From contig PDUC01000041.1 in NCBI GenBank assembly GCA_002747255.1, forward strand, positions 1 through 64,000: DNA of 64,000 bases, written 5' to 3'. A model generated the notes under the pieces. The model was not told the DNA's origin, did no database searches, and was given only the letters and a program-made list of their open reading frames with translations. The DNA comes from Acidobacteriota bacterium (GTDB lineage: Bacteria; Acidobacteriota; Holophagae; Acanthopleuribacterales; Acanthopleuribacteraceae). Shown here in pieces: positions 46,519 to 56,171 of the stretch (positions are counted from its first letter, which is position 1; the number at the start of each line of letters is the position of its first letter). Both the position numbers and the translations under genes were made by a program.

Positions 46519-46739
46519 ATATAGTGTCAAGTAATCGCGATTGGTTCAAGTTGGGTTGATGCGTGGACTGACCACCGGCGGTGTCATACAGACATTTAAG
46601 CGGCTGCTGGAAGCCTTTATGACATCGCTTCAAAGGAACATCTTAATGGAAAACACCAGCCAAACACCTATTTTGTTTCAGGCAAATGTAAGAATGAGAT
46701 AGAATTCAAGTTGCATAAAAAAATAACGCGGGAGTTCAT

Positions 46740-48185
46740 GTGTCCAAACCCAGAAAGAAGTTTAAAGTACCTCATGTATTTGTTTTATTGACAACTGTTA
46801 TTCTAATTTGTTGCATGGCAACCTGGATCATTCCGTCCGGACATTTTGAGAGACAGACCAAGCAGATTAACGGAAAGGAAAGAACCCTGCTGGTGCCGGG
46901 AACCTTTACACCCATGGAAAAGCACATGTCTTTCAATAACTTCGTTTTGGGAGAAAAAGTGAAGGGCAAGGCTTCGCCTGTGGGAATCAAGGGCTTTTTG
47001 ACCGCCATTCCGCGTGGTCTGGAAGCCGCTGCGGATATCATTTTCTTCATTTTCATCATCGGCGGTGCTTTTGGTATTCTTCAACGCACGGGCGTCATAA
47101 CCGCGACACTTGAAAGTCTGATGAAAAAGCTGGATAAACAAGGCCCTCTTTTAACTGTTGTGCTCATGCTGGTTATGGCCGTAGGTGGTTCCACCTTGGG
47201 CATGGGCGAGGAGTTTATACCGTTGATTCCCATATTTCTAATCGTTTCCAAAAAGATGGGCTACGATCGGGTTTATGCCGTTGCCATGGTTATGATCGCG
47301 GCACAACTTGGGTTTGCCGCTTCCACCACGAACCCCTTCACCGTCAATGTGGCTCAGGGCATTGCCGAACTGCCCTTGAACAGCGGCATACCCTTGAGGT
47401 TGGTGTTCTTTGTATGTGCCATTACCATTGGAATTACCTACCTCTTGCGATATGGCCGCAAAATAAAGGCGAATCCCGCTAACTCGTATATGAAAGACGA
47501 TCCCTTTATTCTGGAAGAGAGCGAAACAAAAGTTTCTCGATTCTCTAAACAGCATTTTTGGATTATTCTGGTATGCGGTTCTATTTTTGCCTTCATTATC
47601 TACGCCGTTCAGGCCTACGGATGGTGGATGGCGGATATGGCAGGCGGTTTCTTTTTAATGGGATTGGCGGCGATGTTCATTGCTCGCTTAACCATTGACG
47701 AGGCAGCTAAGTCATTTGTCAAGGGTATGGAGGAAATGGTTGTGGCGGCTTTGGTCGTGGGTTTTGCCAGAGGCATCAGTGTGGTTCTTGCCGATGGTCA
47801 GATAATGGATACCATTGTGTATGGCGCTTCCAGCGTTCTACTGGAAGTGCCTCGCTATGTAGCGGTGGTCGGTATGCTGTGTTTTGAGTCGACGCTCAAT
47901 TTGCTGATTCCATCCGGTTCCGGTCAAGCGGCTGTCACCATGCCACTCATGGCTCCTCTTTCCGACATTTTAGGTATCACAAGACAAACAGCGGTGCTTG
48001 CGTTCACTTGCGGTGACGGTTTCAGCAACTCCATCATACCCACAAGCGGTGTTCTGATGGCGGTGCTGTCCCTTGCCAAAGTACCCTACGGAACCTGGTT
48101 GAAGTTTATCCTGCCTCTCTTTATTCAATTGATGGCTCTATCGGCCGTGTTCCTTATCTATGCTGTTTACACAGGATACAGTTGA
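46740..48185 (+). CDS. YfcC family membrane transporter
   Basis: A 481-residue polytopic protein with about twelve hydrophobic segments. The N-terminal PHVFVLLTTVILICCMATWIIPSG with FERQ and the VPGTF and FIFIIGGAFGIL segments match the YfcC/DcuC-like superfamily, often annotated as C4-dicarboxylate, short-chain acid or basic amino acid (arginine/ornithine) carriers. SGSGQAAVTMPLMAPLSD is the typical conserved loop. The start is GTG with GGGAG six bases upstream. It is followed by an independent protease gene; the substrate cannot be read from sequence. Confidence 0.85.
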   Translation: MSKPRKKFKVPHVFVLLTTVILICCMATWIIPSGHFERQTKQINGKERTLLVPGTFTPMEKHMSFNNFVLGEKVKGKASPVGIKGFLTAIPRGLEAAADIIFFIFIIGGAFGILQRTGVITATLESLMKKLDKQGPLLTVVLMLVMAVGGSTLGMGEEFIPLIPIFLIVSKKMGYDRVYAVAMVMIAAQLGFAASTTNPFTVNVAQGIAELPLNSGIPLRLVFFVCAITIGITYLLRYGRKIKANPANSYMKDDPFILEESETKVSRFSKQHFWIILVCGSIFAFIIYAVQAYGWWMADMAGGFFLMGLAAMFIARLTIDEAAKSFVKGMEEMVVAALVVGFARGISVVLADGQIMDTIVYGASSVLLEVPRYVAVVGMLCFESTLNLLIPSGSGQAAVTMPLMAPLSDILGITRQTAVLAFTCGDGFSNSIIPTSGVLMAVLSLAKVPYGTWLKFILPLFIQLMALSAVFLIYAVYTGYS

Positions 48186-48391
48186 TTTTGAAAGCCGTCA
48201 TCGGAAGTGCTTACAGAAAGATAACAACCTGACTGTGAAGGCAGGACGCTTACCGCGTTTCAGTACCGCCAAGGGCATTTTTTGCTGCAACTTCAGTGTG
48301 TTGTTACCGTAAGGTTTAAATCGAGTTAGACTCTTAAGAGAGAATCAGAGTGTCATTTTTCAGAATCGAGATTAAAAAGAAGGAAGAGATT

Positions 48392-51300
48392 ATGAATCGA
48401 AAGAATGTCGGTGTTTTTGTTTTATTTTTACTTATTTTCGGGTCATTGGCGTTGGCCAAGGAATCCGGCGGGGCCAGACTGGTAAAACAACCCACTTTAT
48501 CGGAAACTCAAATGGCATTTGCCTACGCAGGTGATATTTGGGTTTGCGACCGCGATGGATCTCACGCACGTCGTTTAACCACACACGAAGCCGTTGAAGC
48601 CAATCCCCATTTTTCTCCGGATGGAACTCAAATCGCCTTTACGGCATCTTACGACAACAACCTGGATGTTTATGTCATCGATGTGGAAGGCGGGCAACCC
48701 CGACGTTTAACCTGCCACCCGGCTCCAGACGTTGTCTGCGGATGGAGTCCTGATGGAAAGAACGTCCTGTTCAGCTCCGATCGGGAGATCCTGAACAGTC
48801 GGAGCCGACAGCTCTATCATGTCTCAAAAACCGGCGGAGCTCCTGTGAAAGTCATGGAAGCAATTGCTTTTGAGGGGAGTTGGAATAAAGATGGTCAAAC
48901 TCTGGCCTACAGGCCATTTCCAGCGGCCCACGCACGATCAAGCGGATGGCATCTTCACCGCGGAGGCACAACACCTCCAATCTGGATTATCAATCCAGCA
49001 AAAAACAAGGTTGAGAAAATCCCTCACGGCAGAAGCAATGACCACACGCCTATGTGGTTCAATGACAATGTGTACTTCATCTCCGACCAGGATGATATAG
49101 CCTCCAACCTCTATGAATACAACAGGAAGACCAAATCCTCGAGGCAGCTTACTTTTGAAAAAGACTGGAATGTCAATTCGGCAGCTATCCGGGGTGGTGT
49201 GATTGTCTATGAAGTAGCTGGCGGCTTGAAGCAGCTTGAAATCGACTCGGGAAAGATCAGCCCCATCGAGATTCCCATTAAGCTGGACTCACCTCAGTTA
49301 AGACCCCAATGGAAGAGTACCGCCGATCAAATTCAATCGATTGGGCTCTCTAAAACGGGAAAAAGAGCTCTCTTGACAGCAAGAGGTGATGTGTACACTG
49401 TTCCGCTCAAGGACGGAAGCACTCGAAACATTACGGCCACACCAGGCATAAGAGAACGCGATGCACTTTGGTCCCATAATGGAGAGCGCATCGCCTACTT
49501 GACAGAAAACAGGGAAAAGGCGCCTTTCCTCAAACACGACCTCGTCCTTGAAGATCAAAAAGGTATGAAGCCAGCCCAAACGGTGACGTTGGGCATTCCC
49601 GGTTACCTCAATCTCTTGAGTTGGTCTCCCAATGACAAACTCATCCTCTTCCAGGACAACCACTTGAACCTGTATGTCATTGAACTGGATACCGGAGAGG
49701 TAAAACTCATCGATACGAATCAGCGCCGATCCCGCACCCAATTCAGCTTTTCAAGTGACAGCCGTTGGCTGGCCTATACGGTGAACGGTGAAAATTACTT
49801 CAGCCAGATTAAACTCTATCATTTTGAAACGGACACTCATCACATGCTTACAGATGGAATGAGCCATGCCAGCCATCCTGTGTTCGCCAAAAAGGATTAT
49901 CTCTACTTCACGGCATCTGTCAACACAGGCCCAAGACAGGTGGACCTGGATATGTCGTCACAGGAACGCGCCTTGCGCTCCGGTATTTACGCGGTCGTTT
50001 TGGCTAAAGACGGAAAATCACCTTTACTTCCCAAAAGCGGCGATGAAGAAGTCGGCAAGAAAGAAAAAACAAAAGCTGAAAAGAAAGCAGAAGATGGAGC
50101 TGACGAGAAAGGCGAAAAGAAAAAAGATGAATCTGAAATAGTTCAAATTGATTTTGAAGGCTTACTCGATCGAGTGATCGCTCTCCCCATTCCCGAAAGA
50201 AACTACGATTCACTGAAAGTTGCCCATGATGGTGCTCTCTTCTATATAGAACGCAGTCAGCCCGGAGTGAGCAATGAACTGCCCGGCTTCGATTGGTTCG
50301 CCAAATCCAAACTCCGTCGTTTCGACTTTAAAAAGAAAGAGAGTCAGGTAGCGATGGATAAAGTGGGCTTTTATACCTTGAGTTCGGATGGGAAAAAGCT
50401 TCTTCTTATGACCAGCGGCGGCAGGTTGGTTTACGCCGATGCCGGTGAGAAACTGAAACCCAAGCCGCTTAAACTCACTGGCGTAAAAGCACTTGTTAAC
50501 CCCAGGGAAGAGTGGAAGCAAATTTTTAATGAAGTCTGGTGGATGGAGTACCAGTATTTCTACGATCCCGCCATGCACGGCTCCGACTGGAAAGCCGTAT
50601 ACGACAAATACGAACCTCTGGTTGAACACGTTGTTTGCCGGGAAGATTTGAACACGCTCATGGTGGAAATGATTGGAGAGTTGGAAGTTGGCCACAACCG
50701 CGTGGGTGGTGGCGATGTGCACCGCGAAAAGTCTGCCTCCTTCGGACTGCTTGGCGCGGACTTCACAATCGATCGAGGTCATTACCAAATTGCCCGCATT
50801 TATACCGGCGAAAAATGGAACCCTTTCCTGAAGGCACCCCTGGCGGTTCCCGGTATGGACGCGCAAGAAGGCGATTACATCCTGGCCATTAACGGGCAGG
50901 CTCTGACCAGTAAAGACAATATCTTTTCCTACTTGGAAGGCACTCAGGGAACTCAAGTCACCTTGACCCTCAACAGTGAGCCCAGGCTGGAAGGCAGTCG
51001 AGAGATAATCGTGGAACCGGTTCACAGTGAACGAAAATTGAGACATTGGTATTGGGTTGAAAAGAATCGCCGGTATGTTGATCAAAAGACCAACGGCAAG
51101 GTGGCTTATGTCTATCTTCCCAATACGGCAGGCAGTGGATTCAGGTATTTCAACAGAATGTTCTTCGCTCAAATTCACAAAAAAGCCGTCATTATCGATG
51201 AGCGTCGCAACGGAGGCGGTCAGGCTGCCAATTACATTACCGATGTGCTGAGCAGAGAGTACCTGTCCGGCTGGAAAGACAGAGATGGACTGGTTTCTGC

Positions 51301-51706
51301 TACTCCCGCCGGAGCCATCTACGGTCCCAAAGTCATGCTCATCGATCAGGATGCCGGTTCGGGTGGTGACTTTCTGCCCTACGCCTTTAAACGCCTGGGC
51401 CTGGGTCAACTTGTCGGTAAACGAACCTGGGGCGGCTTGATAGGTATTTCGACGAATCCCGGCCTCATAGACGGAGGCTTTCTGGTGGTTCCCTTCTTCC
51501 GGTTTTTCACACCCGATAACGAGTGGCGTGTGGAAAATGAAGGCGTCGCGCCTGATATCGACATCGACCTCGAGCCGGATCAAGTCAACCAGGGCAGAGA
51601 CAGTCAGCTGGATAAGGCCATCGAGGTGATTATGGCCGACTTAAAAAACTACAAGCCCATCAAGCTCCAAAAGGCACCCGCCATGCCAACCGAACTCGGA
51701 AAATAA
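48392..51706 (+). CDS. Tricorn-type protease (family S41)
   Basis: Large exported peptidase. The 1104 residues have a signal peptide (FVLFLLIFGSLALA), two beta-propellers of WSPDG/FSPDG-type repeats (to about 560), a Lys/Glu-rich linker (about 563-600), then the C1, PDZ and C2 parts. Active-site candidates are His768 in EVGHNRV, nucleophile Ser990 in AGSGGDFLP and a Glu in VENEGV (1048-1050). The residue next to the His is Gly, where the archaeal protein has Ser. I use the ATG at 48392, preceded by AGGAAGAG, which puts the signal peptide at the N-terminus. It probably trims peptides in the periplasm. Confidence 0.92.
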   Translation: MNRKNVGVFVLFLLIFGSLALAKESGGARLVKQPTLSETQMAFAYAGDIWVCDRDGSHARRLTTHEAVEANPHFSPDGTQIAFTASYDNNLDVYVIDVEGGQPRRLTCHPAPDVVCGWSPDGKNVLFSSDREILNSRSRQLYHVSKTGGAPVKVMEAIAFEGSWNKDGQTLAYRPFPAAHARSSGWHLHRGGTTPPIWIINPAKNKVEKIPHGRSNDHTPMWFNDNVYFISDQDDIASNLYEYNRKTKSSRQLTFEKDWNVNSAAIRGGVIVYEVAGGLKQLEIDSGKISPIEIPIKLDSPQLRPQWKSTADQIQSIGLSKTGKRALLTARGDVYTVPLKDGSTRNITATPGIRERDALWSHNGERIAYLTENREKAPFLKHDLVLEDQKGMKPAQTVTLGIPGYLNLLSWSPNDKLILFQDNHLNLYVIELDTGEVKLIDTNQRRSRTQFSFSSDSRWLAYTVNGENYFSQIKLYHFETDTHHMLTDGMSHASHPVFAKKDYLYFTASVNTGPRQVDLDMSSQERALRSGIYAVVLAKDGKSPLLPKSGDEEVGKKEKTKAEKKAEDGADEKGEKKKDESEIVQIDFEGLLDRVIALPIPERNYDSLKVAHDGALFYIERSQPGVSNELPGFDWFAKSKLRRFDFKKKESQVAMDKVGFYTLSSDGKKLLLMTSGGRLVYADAGEKLKPKPLKLTGVKALVNPREEWKQIFNEVWWMEYQYFYDPAMHGSDWKAVYDKYEPLVEHVVCREDLNTLMVEMIGELEVGHNRVGGGDVHREKSASFGLLGADFTIDRGHYQIARIYTGEKWNPFLKAPLAVPGMDAQEGDYILAINGQALTSKDNIFSYLEGTQGTQVTLTLNSEPRLEGSREIIVEPVHSERKLRHWYWVEKNRRYVDQKTNGKVAYVYLPNTAGSGFRYFNRMFFAQIHKKAVIIDERRNGGGQAANYITDVLSREYLSGWKDRDGLVSATPAGAIYGPKVMLIDQDAGSGGDFLPYAFKRLGLGQLVGKRTWGGLIGISTNPGLIDGGFLVVPFFRFFTPDNEWRVENEGVAPDIDIDLEPDQVNQGRDSQLDKAIEVIMADLKNYKPIKLQKAPAMPTELGK

Positions 51707-51719
51707 CAGCTGTTTTCTC

Positions 51720-51750
51720 AGTAGGAGGCAGACGTGAGCTGCCTCCTACT
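51720..51750. terminator. Bidirectional hairpin between convergent protease genes
   Basis: A perfect 12-base-pair stem (51720-51731 with 51739-51750) around a 7-base loop lies between the tricorn (+) and metalloprotease (-) stops. Neither side has a long T run, so it is a likely but not ideal terminator for both. Confidence 0.65.
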
Positions 51751-51770
51751 CCAGTTATTCAATGATTCCC

Positions 51771-53225
51771 CTACAGACATAGGAGGGTCAACAGCTCCGT
51801 TATCTTCGTAGACGGCCAATTTTCCAAGTTATTCATGAAACTCGAGGGGTCACAACTGCCAATTTGAATGGCCACCACAAAACCGTTGACCGTCTCCTGT
51901 AAGACCGAGATGACAATTCCGTTTGTATCATCAGTATAGGTTTCACCCACAACCCAGTGTGATCCGGCGTTGTCTGCGAAATCCGCAGGGGGATTATCTT
52001 CATCAACAAGCCAGGCAGGTTCATCTCTTTGTGGTTCGACCTGGTAGATAAGAACAGCATCTGCTGGTAAATTGGCGTCGTAATTACCTTCCTTTTTTCT
52101 GGTTTCCAGAGTGTAGTAGTGGCCCTGACTGCCATAGGGAATTTTAACGGCAAAGTAGTTACTTGTACTGGCCAGAGCAGCGTGATCAATGGTCACCTGA
52201 TAATAGCCATCTTCTGTTATTTCAATAAAATTTTCCTGGTGATACCAACCAAGTATTTCTTTGTGATAAGCACAAACGTGTTTTCCCAACTTTCCGTATG
52301 TAGGGTTTTCTACAGCATAACTCCAATTGTGACTCATGACATCCCATGGATTATCATAGGGATCGTTATCACCATCGAAATTGTTGGCGTGTGGCAGACC
52401 AAAACCATGACCCATTTCATGAGCAACAACGGCCTCATTGTTAAATGCCCATGGAGGCTCCCAGGTGACACGCCAGATTTTCGCCACACCATCAATAGAT
52501 GCCCACCGGCTGCCTCCCCAGGCGCAGCAATCTAACAGTTCATTGAACATCATACTAATACCCGCGTAGGGACCGGACCCGCTATCCGAAAAATCAATAT
52601 CAGGATCCACTGTGGCAATGGTATCGTCGAAAAGAGCGTACAAGTCCGCATCGGTTCCGCTGCCTGGATTGGGAACATAGTAGCTGTGGGTATGGGGCAA
52701 GGTATACCAATCAACCGACAAACTGCCAACAATATCGATGTGATTGTAAGAAACTTCTCTCCAGAAATGATCTAGCCCTCCTGGTAAATTGCTGTACATA
52801 CCTTGAAAATATGCCTGATTTTTTTGTTCCTGGGGAACATCACTGAACTTCATTGGCAGTGTGATCCAGGGTTGTGAACCAGAAACCGCTCTGAATGTGT
52901 CAGAAGTTCTTTGAATGAGAAGAGCTTGCACCCAAAGCCTGTCAACGCCGTTATCCCTGAAATCAGTCATACCAGAGACCTGAGCATATGTTTCATGGAT
53001 GGCTTGCAATCCGCCCAGTGATTCAAGAAACGGTGCGTCAATCACAAGTTCCAAAGCAACCGAATCATTTGTCAGCATAATTTTTGGTGCTGGAGACCAT
53101 TCTAGATCAGGTTGCTGATCACCCCAAAGAACGGTAATCCAACCCGTATGAGTTTGTTCCTGTGCCATGCTCGCGGAAATACAAGTCCAAAACAAAAGCA
53201 ATATGATCCTCTTTTTCCGTTTCAT
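51771..53225 (-). CDS. Secreted M6-like zinc metalloprotease
   Basis: A 484-residue exported protease. Signal peptide: KKRIILLLFWTCISASMA, cleavage likely before QEQTH. The zinc motif is HEMGHGFGLPH (His269, Glu270, His273, His279), with the Met-turn in DVMSH (Met297), the extended HExxHxxGxxH metzincin-like pattern. This resembles the M6 immune-inhibitor-A-like group. A beta-rich domain follows, and the C-terminus ends in a short Cys-bearing segment (SCDPSSFM to LLTLLCL) that could be a small sorting or stabilising domain. GGAGAGG precedes the ATG. Confidence 0.85.
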   Translation of the reverse strand: MKRKKRIILLLFWTCISASMAQEQTHTGWITVLWGDQQPDLEWSPAPKIMLTNDSVALELVIDAPFLESLGGLQAIHETYAQVSGMTDFRDNGVDRLWVQALLIQRTSDTFRAVSGSQPWITLPMKFSDVPQEQKNQAYFQGMYSNLPGGLDHFWREVSYNHIDIVGSLSVDWYTLPHTHSYYVPNPGSGTDADLYALFDDTIATVDPDIDFSDSGSGPYAGISMMFNELLDCCAWGGSRWASIDGVAKIWRVTWEPPWAFNNEAVVAHEMGHGFGLPHANNFDGDNDPYDNPWDVMSHNWSYAVENPTYGKLGKHVCAYHKEILGWYHQENFIEITEDGYYQVTIDHAALASTSNYFAVKIPYGSQGHYYTLETRKKEGNYDANLPADAVLIYQVEPQRDEPAWLVDEDNPPADFADNAGSHWVVGETYTDDTNGIVISVLQETVNGFVVAIQIGSCDPSSFMNNLENWPSTKITELLTLLCL

Positions 53226-53885
53226 TGTTCACCTCTCCCTTTCAACTTAATTTGTTATCTGCTTTTTAGCCAGGTACCTAAATTCATTATATTGAATTTT
53301 GAAAAAAATGTGCGCTATTATACATTTTTCTTCCAATCGTAAGACCGGCTTCCTGATAGGCCGTCATGGATATGACCCAATGCGAAATGCTCCTGAGTGC
53401 TGTCCGAGTGATTTCTTTGGTTGTGAATTCCAGCTGATTGTATCCCAGCATGAAGAGACTCAGAGTTAAGCACTGTTGAACTTTTATCTCGATGATGAAC
53501 TTATTAAATCAAGTGCCTCCGCGAATGTCAACGCCAACGACCGCTTCGTTATAAAAGAGTCAAGTTAGTCGAAAATAGAACATCCATCTTATCTGCCAAA
53601 GTCGAGCCCACACGGCTTTGAGTAAGAACCCCGGTAAAGTGAAGACTATTCAGGCAATTATCATTTTTAAGTATCATCATTTGAAGGGCACTGGAGATAC
53701 CCGTACACGAGAAGAAATGGAATATCCTCAACTGGAAGATCGGTAACAGGAATGATCGCAGCGAGACAGAGCGTGTTTAGGTTTCCTGGATCCCGAAGTG
53801 AAATTAGGAATGTCTAAAGGGCCAGGGTTGGCAATGACGAGGCTGTGCGACCTTTTCCGTGTTGCCTGACCAATGACCCGCTTCT
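53226..53885. other. 660-base intergenic region
   Basis: It lies between the starts of the metalloprotease and the 3' end of the prenyl synthase gene, both on the minus strand. A consensus -10 TATAAT (53317-53322, minus) is about 90 bases before the protease start, with no clear -35 box. Beyond that I see no gene, RNA or repeat; short open frames lack ribosome-binding sites and family resemblance. Confidence 0.45.
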
Positions 53886-54863
53886 TTATTGCTTTCGGTT
53901 CAACATAAAAAGTGGAATGGCCTTGAGGATATCTTTATAGGTATTCTCTGGGAATGGGTCAAGGTATGAAATGGCCTTGTTGGCGTGTTCCTCGCTCATT
54001 TTCATGGTTTCTGCATAGGAGGCACTTTTTTTGATATCCAATGCGAGTTGATTTAAAGCCTGACTGTTCTTTTCATTCCAGATTTTTTCTATCAATGGCT
54101 TGACATCCTCTCGATGATCACGGAGGAAGCGAATAACCGGCAATGTCATCTTACCCGCCTGCAGATCACTCAAAACAGGTTTTCCCATTTGAAATTCATC
54201 ACCTGTGTAGTCAAGGAGATCGTCAACTAATTGAAAGGAAATGCCAAGGTTAAAACCATACTGGTAAAGCGCTTCACATTCTTCGGCAGAACAATTTGCT
54301 GTCATGGCTGCAGCCTTTGCCGTCGCGCCAAATAAAAAGGCTGTCTTTCTGGTCAGAATGTTGAAATAGTCCTCTTCGGAAATATCCATGACATAGGTCA
54401 GTTTATCCTGAAGAATTTCCCCTTCAATCATCTCTTCGGTAACACTGGATATGAGGTCCATAACCTCTAAACTTCCACCGCTGATAGCCAGCGTATTTGC
54501 TTTTGTATAGAGCAGGTCACCAAATAGAATAGTTAAAGCGTTGTTTTCCTCCTGGTTCAGTGTTCTTACTCCCCTTCTGGTTTCCGCTTCATCAATAACA
54601 TCATCGTGAATGAGGGTTGCCGTATGGATAAGTTCAAAAACAGTGGCGTACTTAATGTGCCGTCTGCCTTGGTAGTGCAACATCTTCGCACACAAAAAGA
54701 GCAAAGCCGGCCGCAATCGCTTTCCCGGCAGGGACAAAAAACGCTCGTGCAAACGCATTAAAAAAGCATGGTCCGAAGTCAGTACCTCTTTTAACTGCTC
54801 ATCAAGTAGCGTCATCTCTTCTGCCAAGAGGGATAGAATGTGTTTTAAACTTATTTGATTCAA
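53886..54863 (-). CDS. Polyprenyl (all-trans) diphosphate synthase
   Basis: Prenyl chain elongation enzyme of the IspB/octaprenyl diphosphate synthase type, making the side chain of a quinone. The first Asp-rich motif is LIHDDVIDEAETRRG and the second is LVDDLLDYTGD; GKRLRPALLFLCAK and GNTLAISG-like segments complete the fold. The 325 residues are normal. The start is a TTG (NQISLKHILSLL) with GGATGG upstream; alternatives lie further inside. Chain length cannot be fixed from sequence. It complements ispG of the same window. Confidence 0.9.
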   Translation of the reverse strand: MNQISLKHILSLLAEEMTLLDEQLKEVLTSDHAFLMRLHERFLSLPGKRLRPALLFLCAKMLHYQGRRHIKYATVFELIHTATLIHDDVIDEAETRRGVRTLNQEENNALTILFGDLLYTKANTLAISGGSLEVMDLISSVTEEMIEGEILQDKLTYVMDISEEDYFNILTRKTAFLFGATAKAAAMTANCSAEECEALYQYGFNLGISFQLVDDLLDYTGDEFQMGKPVLSDLQAGKMTLPVIRFLRDHREDVKPLIEKIWNEKNSQALNQLALDIKKSASYAETMKMSEEHANKAISYLDPFPENTYKDILKAIPLFMLNRKQ

Positions 54864-55073
54864 GAGAAGCCATCCGCTAAAAAGTTGATCCTGATCCAGT
54901 ATCTCATGCTTTCAGTGCATTTCTTCCATCACAGCAGTGCCATTTTAACGGTCTCAGGATAAAAGCACAAGACGATGAGAGAAAGTATTCCTTTCAGTAT
55001 TTAGAATGAGCAAAACCCTCCATAGTCGGGATGAAAGAAGCTGTCCTCAACTTCAAGGAAACGAACAAGCTCT

Positions 55074-56099
55074 TTATCCATTCTTATAGGGTAGATAGGA
55101 AGTTTTAGAGACTTTAAAGTAACCGGTAACGGGATCGCGTGTCAATTCCAGGAAAGGACTTGCACTGCCTTTTTGAAAAACGCGAACCTGGGATGGTGTA
55201 ATTTCTGTTTCACCTGATACCTTGAATGTCTGGGCATGATAAGAGCGATAACTCTGAATTAAGTGCCTGGCCATTTCATGAAAATCCCTTTCTTTTTCCC
55301 GAAAATGAAAGAACATCGAGGGTATGCCGTGGTTGAGCAGGGATCGATAAATACGTTCGGGTGTTTTCTTCAATATTCGATATTCCGGATACTTGCTGGA
55401 GAACAGATACGGACGTGTTGCGAACAGGACATAGGAGAAGTGCGCTTCGGGAAAGAGTTCTCTCATGGGAGCGAATGTTTTTTGATAGAGAAGGTCGGGA
55501 TTTTGATCGATTTTTCCCGATTTGCTTTCAAGGATAATTAAATGGCGCTCTTTACCCACGCGATAATCGAAAAGACCATCCAAATCGGTAATGTGCTGGA
55601 AGCCCCAATGACCTTGACCTGTCTTTTTCAAGAGCAGCATATTGGGGTATCGTCCTATTTTGAGAACGTAGGATTGGGAACTGGCTACGATAAAGTTGCT
55701 CCTCATCTTTGGGTTAAAACGCTTGTCAAACAGCCCTCCCAACTTGCCTATTTTCCGGTGAGAAACTTGCAGGAAACGTTTCATCAATCGACGGGCAATG
55801 CGTTCGGCAAGATCGCCTATCATGTTGGTGACACCTGTATCGTCCAGAGCATAGGAAGCGTGTCCCAAGTCTTTGTAGGTGAAAAGATCGTATCTTCTTT
55901 CGTTGACTTCATAAGAAATCAGCGTGTGATCCTGTATATCGCGATTTTGATTCACTTTATCGGAACTGTGATTGAGACGAATCTTTACTTTGAGACCGTG
56001 TGTACGTGATAGTGAAAAAACAGGCAGTTCATTTTCGTGTGGTTCCCATTCTATTGGCAAATAGGGTCCAAAGATATAGTTGTCCTTAGAAAAATTCAT
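55074..56099 (-). CDS. Protein with a PD-(D/E)XK-like nuclease signature, unknown role
   Basis: No named family recognised. The 341 residues contain a helix with GDLAERIARRL (conserved-Glu position), then DLDGLFDYRV (Asp174/Asp178) and LIILESKSGKI (Glu191-Ser-Lys193), spaced as in the PD-(D/E)XK fold where Asp and ExK bind the metal. The surrounding segment YVLFATRPYLFS is strand-like. That suggests a metal-dependent nuclease or a DNA/RNA-binding relative. The ATG has no clear ribosome-binding site. It sits between the polyprenyl synthase and the U32 genes without a defence-type neighbour. The fold is inferred from motif spacing only. Confidence 0.5.
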   Translation of the reverse strand: MNFSKDNYIFGPYLPIEWEPHENELPVFSLSRTHGLKVKIRLNHSSDKVNQNRDIQDHTLISYEVNERRYDLFTYKDLGHASYALDDTGVTNMIGDLAERIARRLMKRFLQVSHRKIGKLGGLFDKRFNPKMRSNFIVASSQSYVLKIGRYPNMLLLKKTGQGHWGFQHITDLDGLFDYRVGKERHLIILESKSGKIDQNPDLLYQKTFAPMRELFPEAHFSYVLFATRPYLFSSKYPEYRILKKTPERIYRSLLNHGIPSMFFHFREKERDFHEMARHLIQSYRSYHAQTFKVSGETEITPSQVRVFQKGSASPFLELTRDPVTGYFKVSKTSYLPYKNG

Positions 56100-56171
56100 G
56101 ATTCAAACAGCTGTCCAACGGGATTGAGTCGATCCTCCTCTTGAATTGATTACCGGCTCATCATATAACGA

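Noticed and set aside
50210-51583. 457-codon open frame antisense to the tricorn gene
   Set aside because: It mirrors the codon pattern of the real gene, has no family resemblance and no ribosome-binding site.
53549-53731. 60-codon open frame in the intergenic region
   Set aside because: No ribosome-binding site, no family resemblance, low-complexity composition.
53829-53846. Second sigma-54-like promoter (TTGGCA...GCTG)
   Set aside because: GG-N10-GC spacing is present but the rest of the consensus fails, and no gene follows on that strand.
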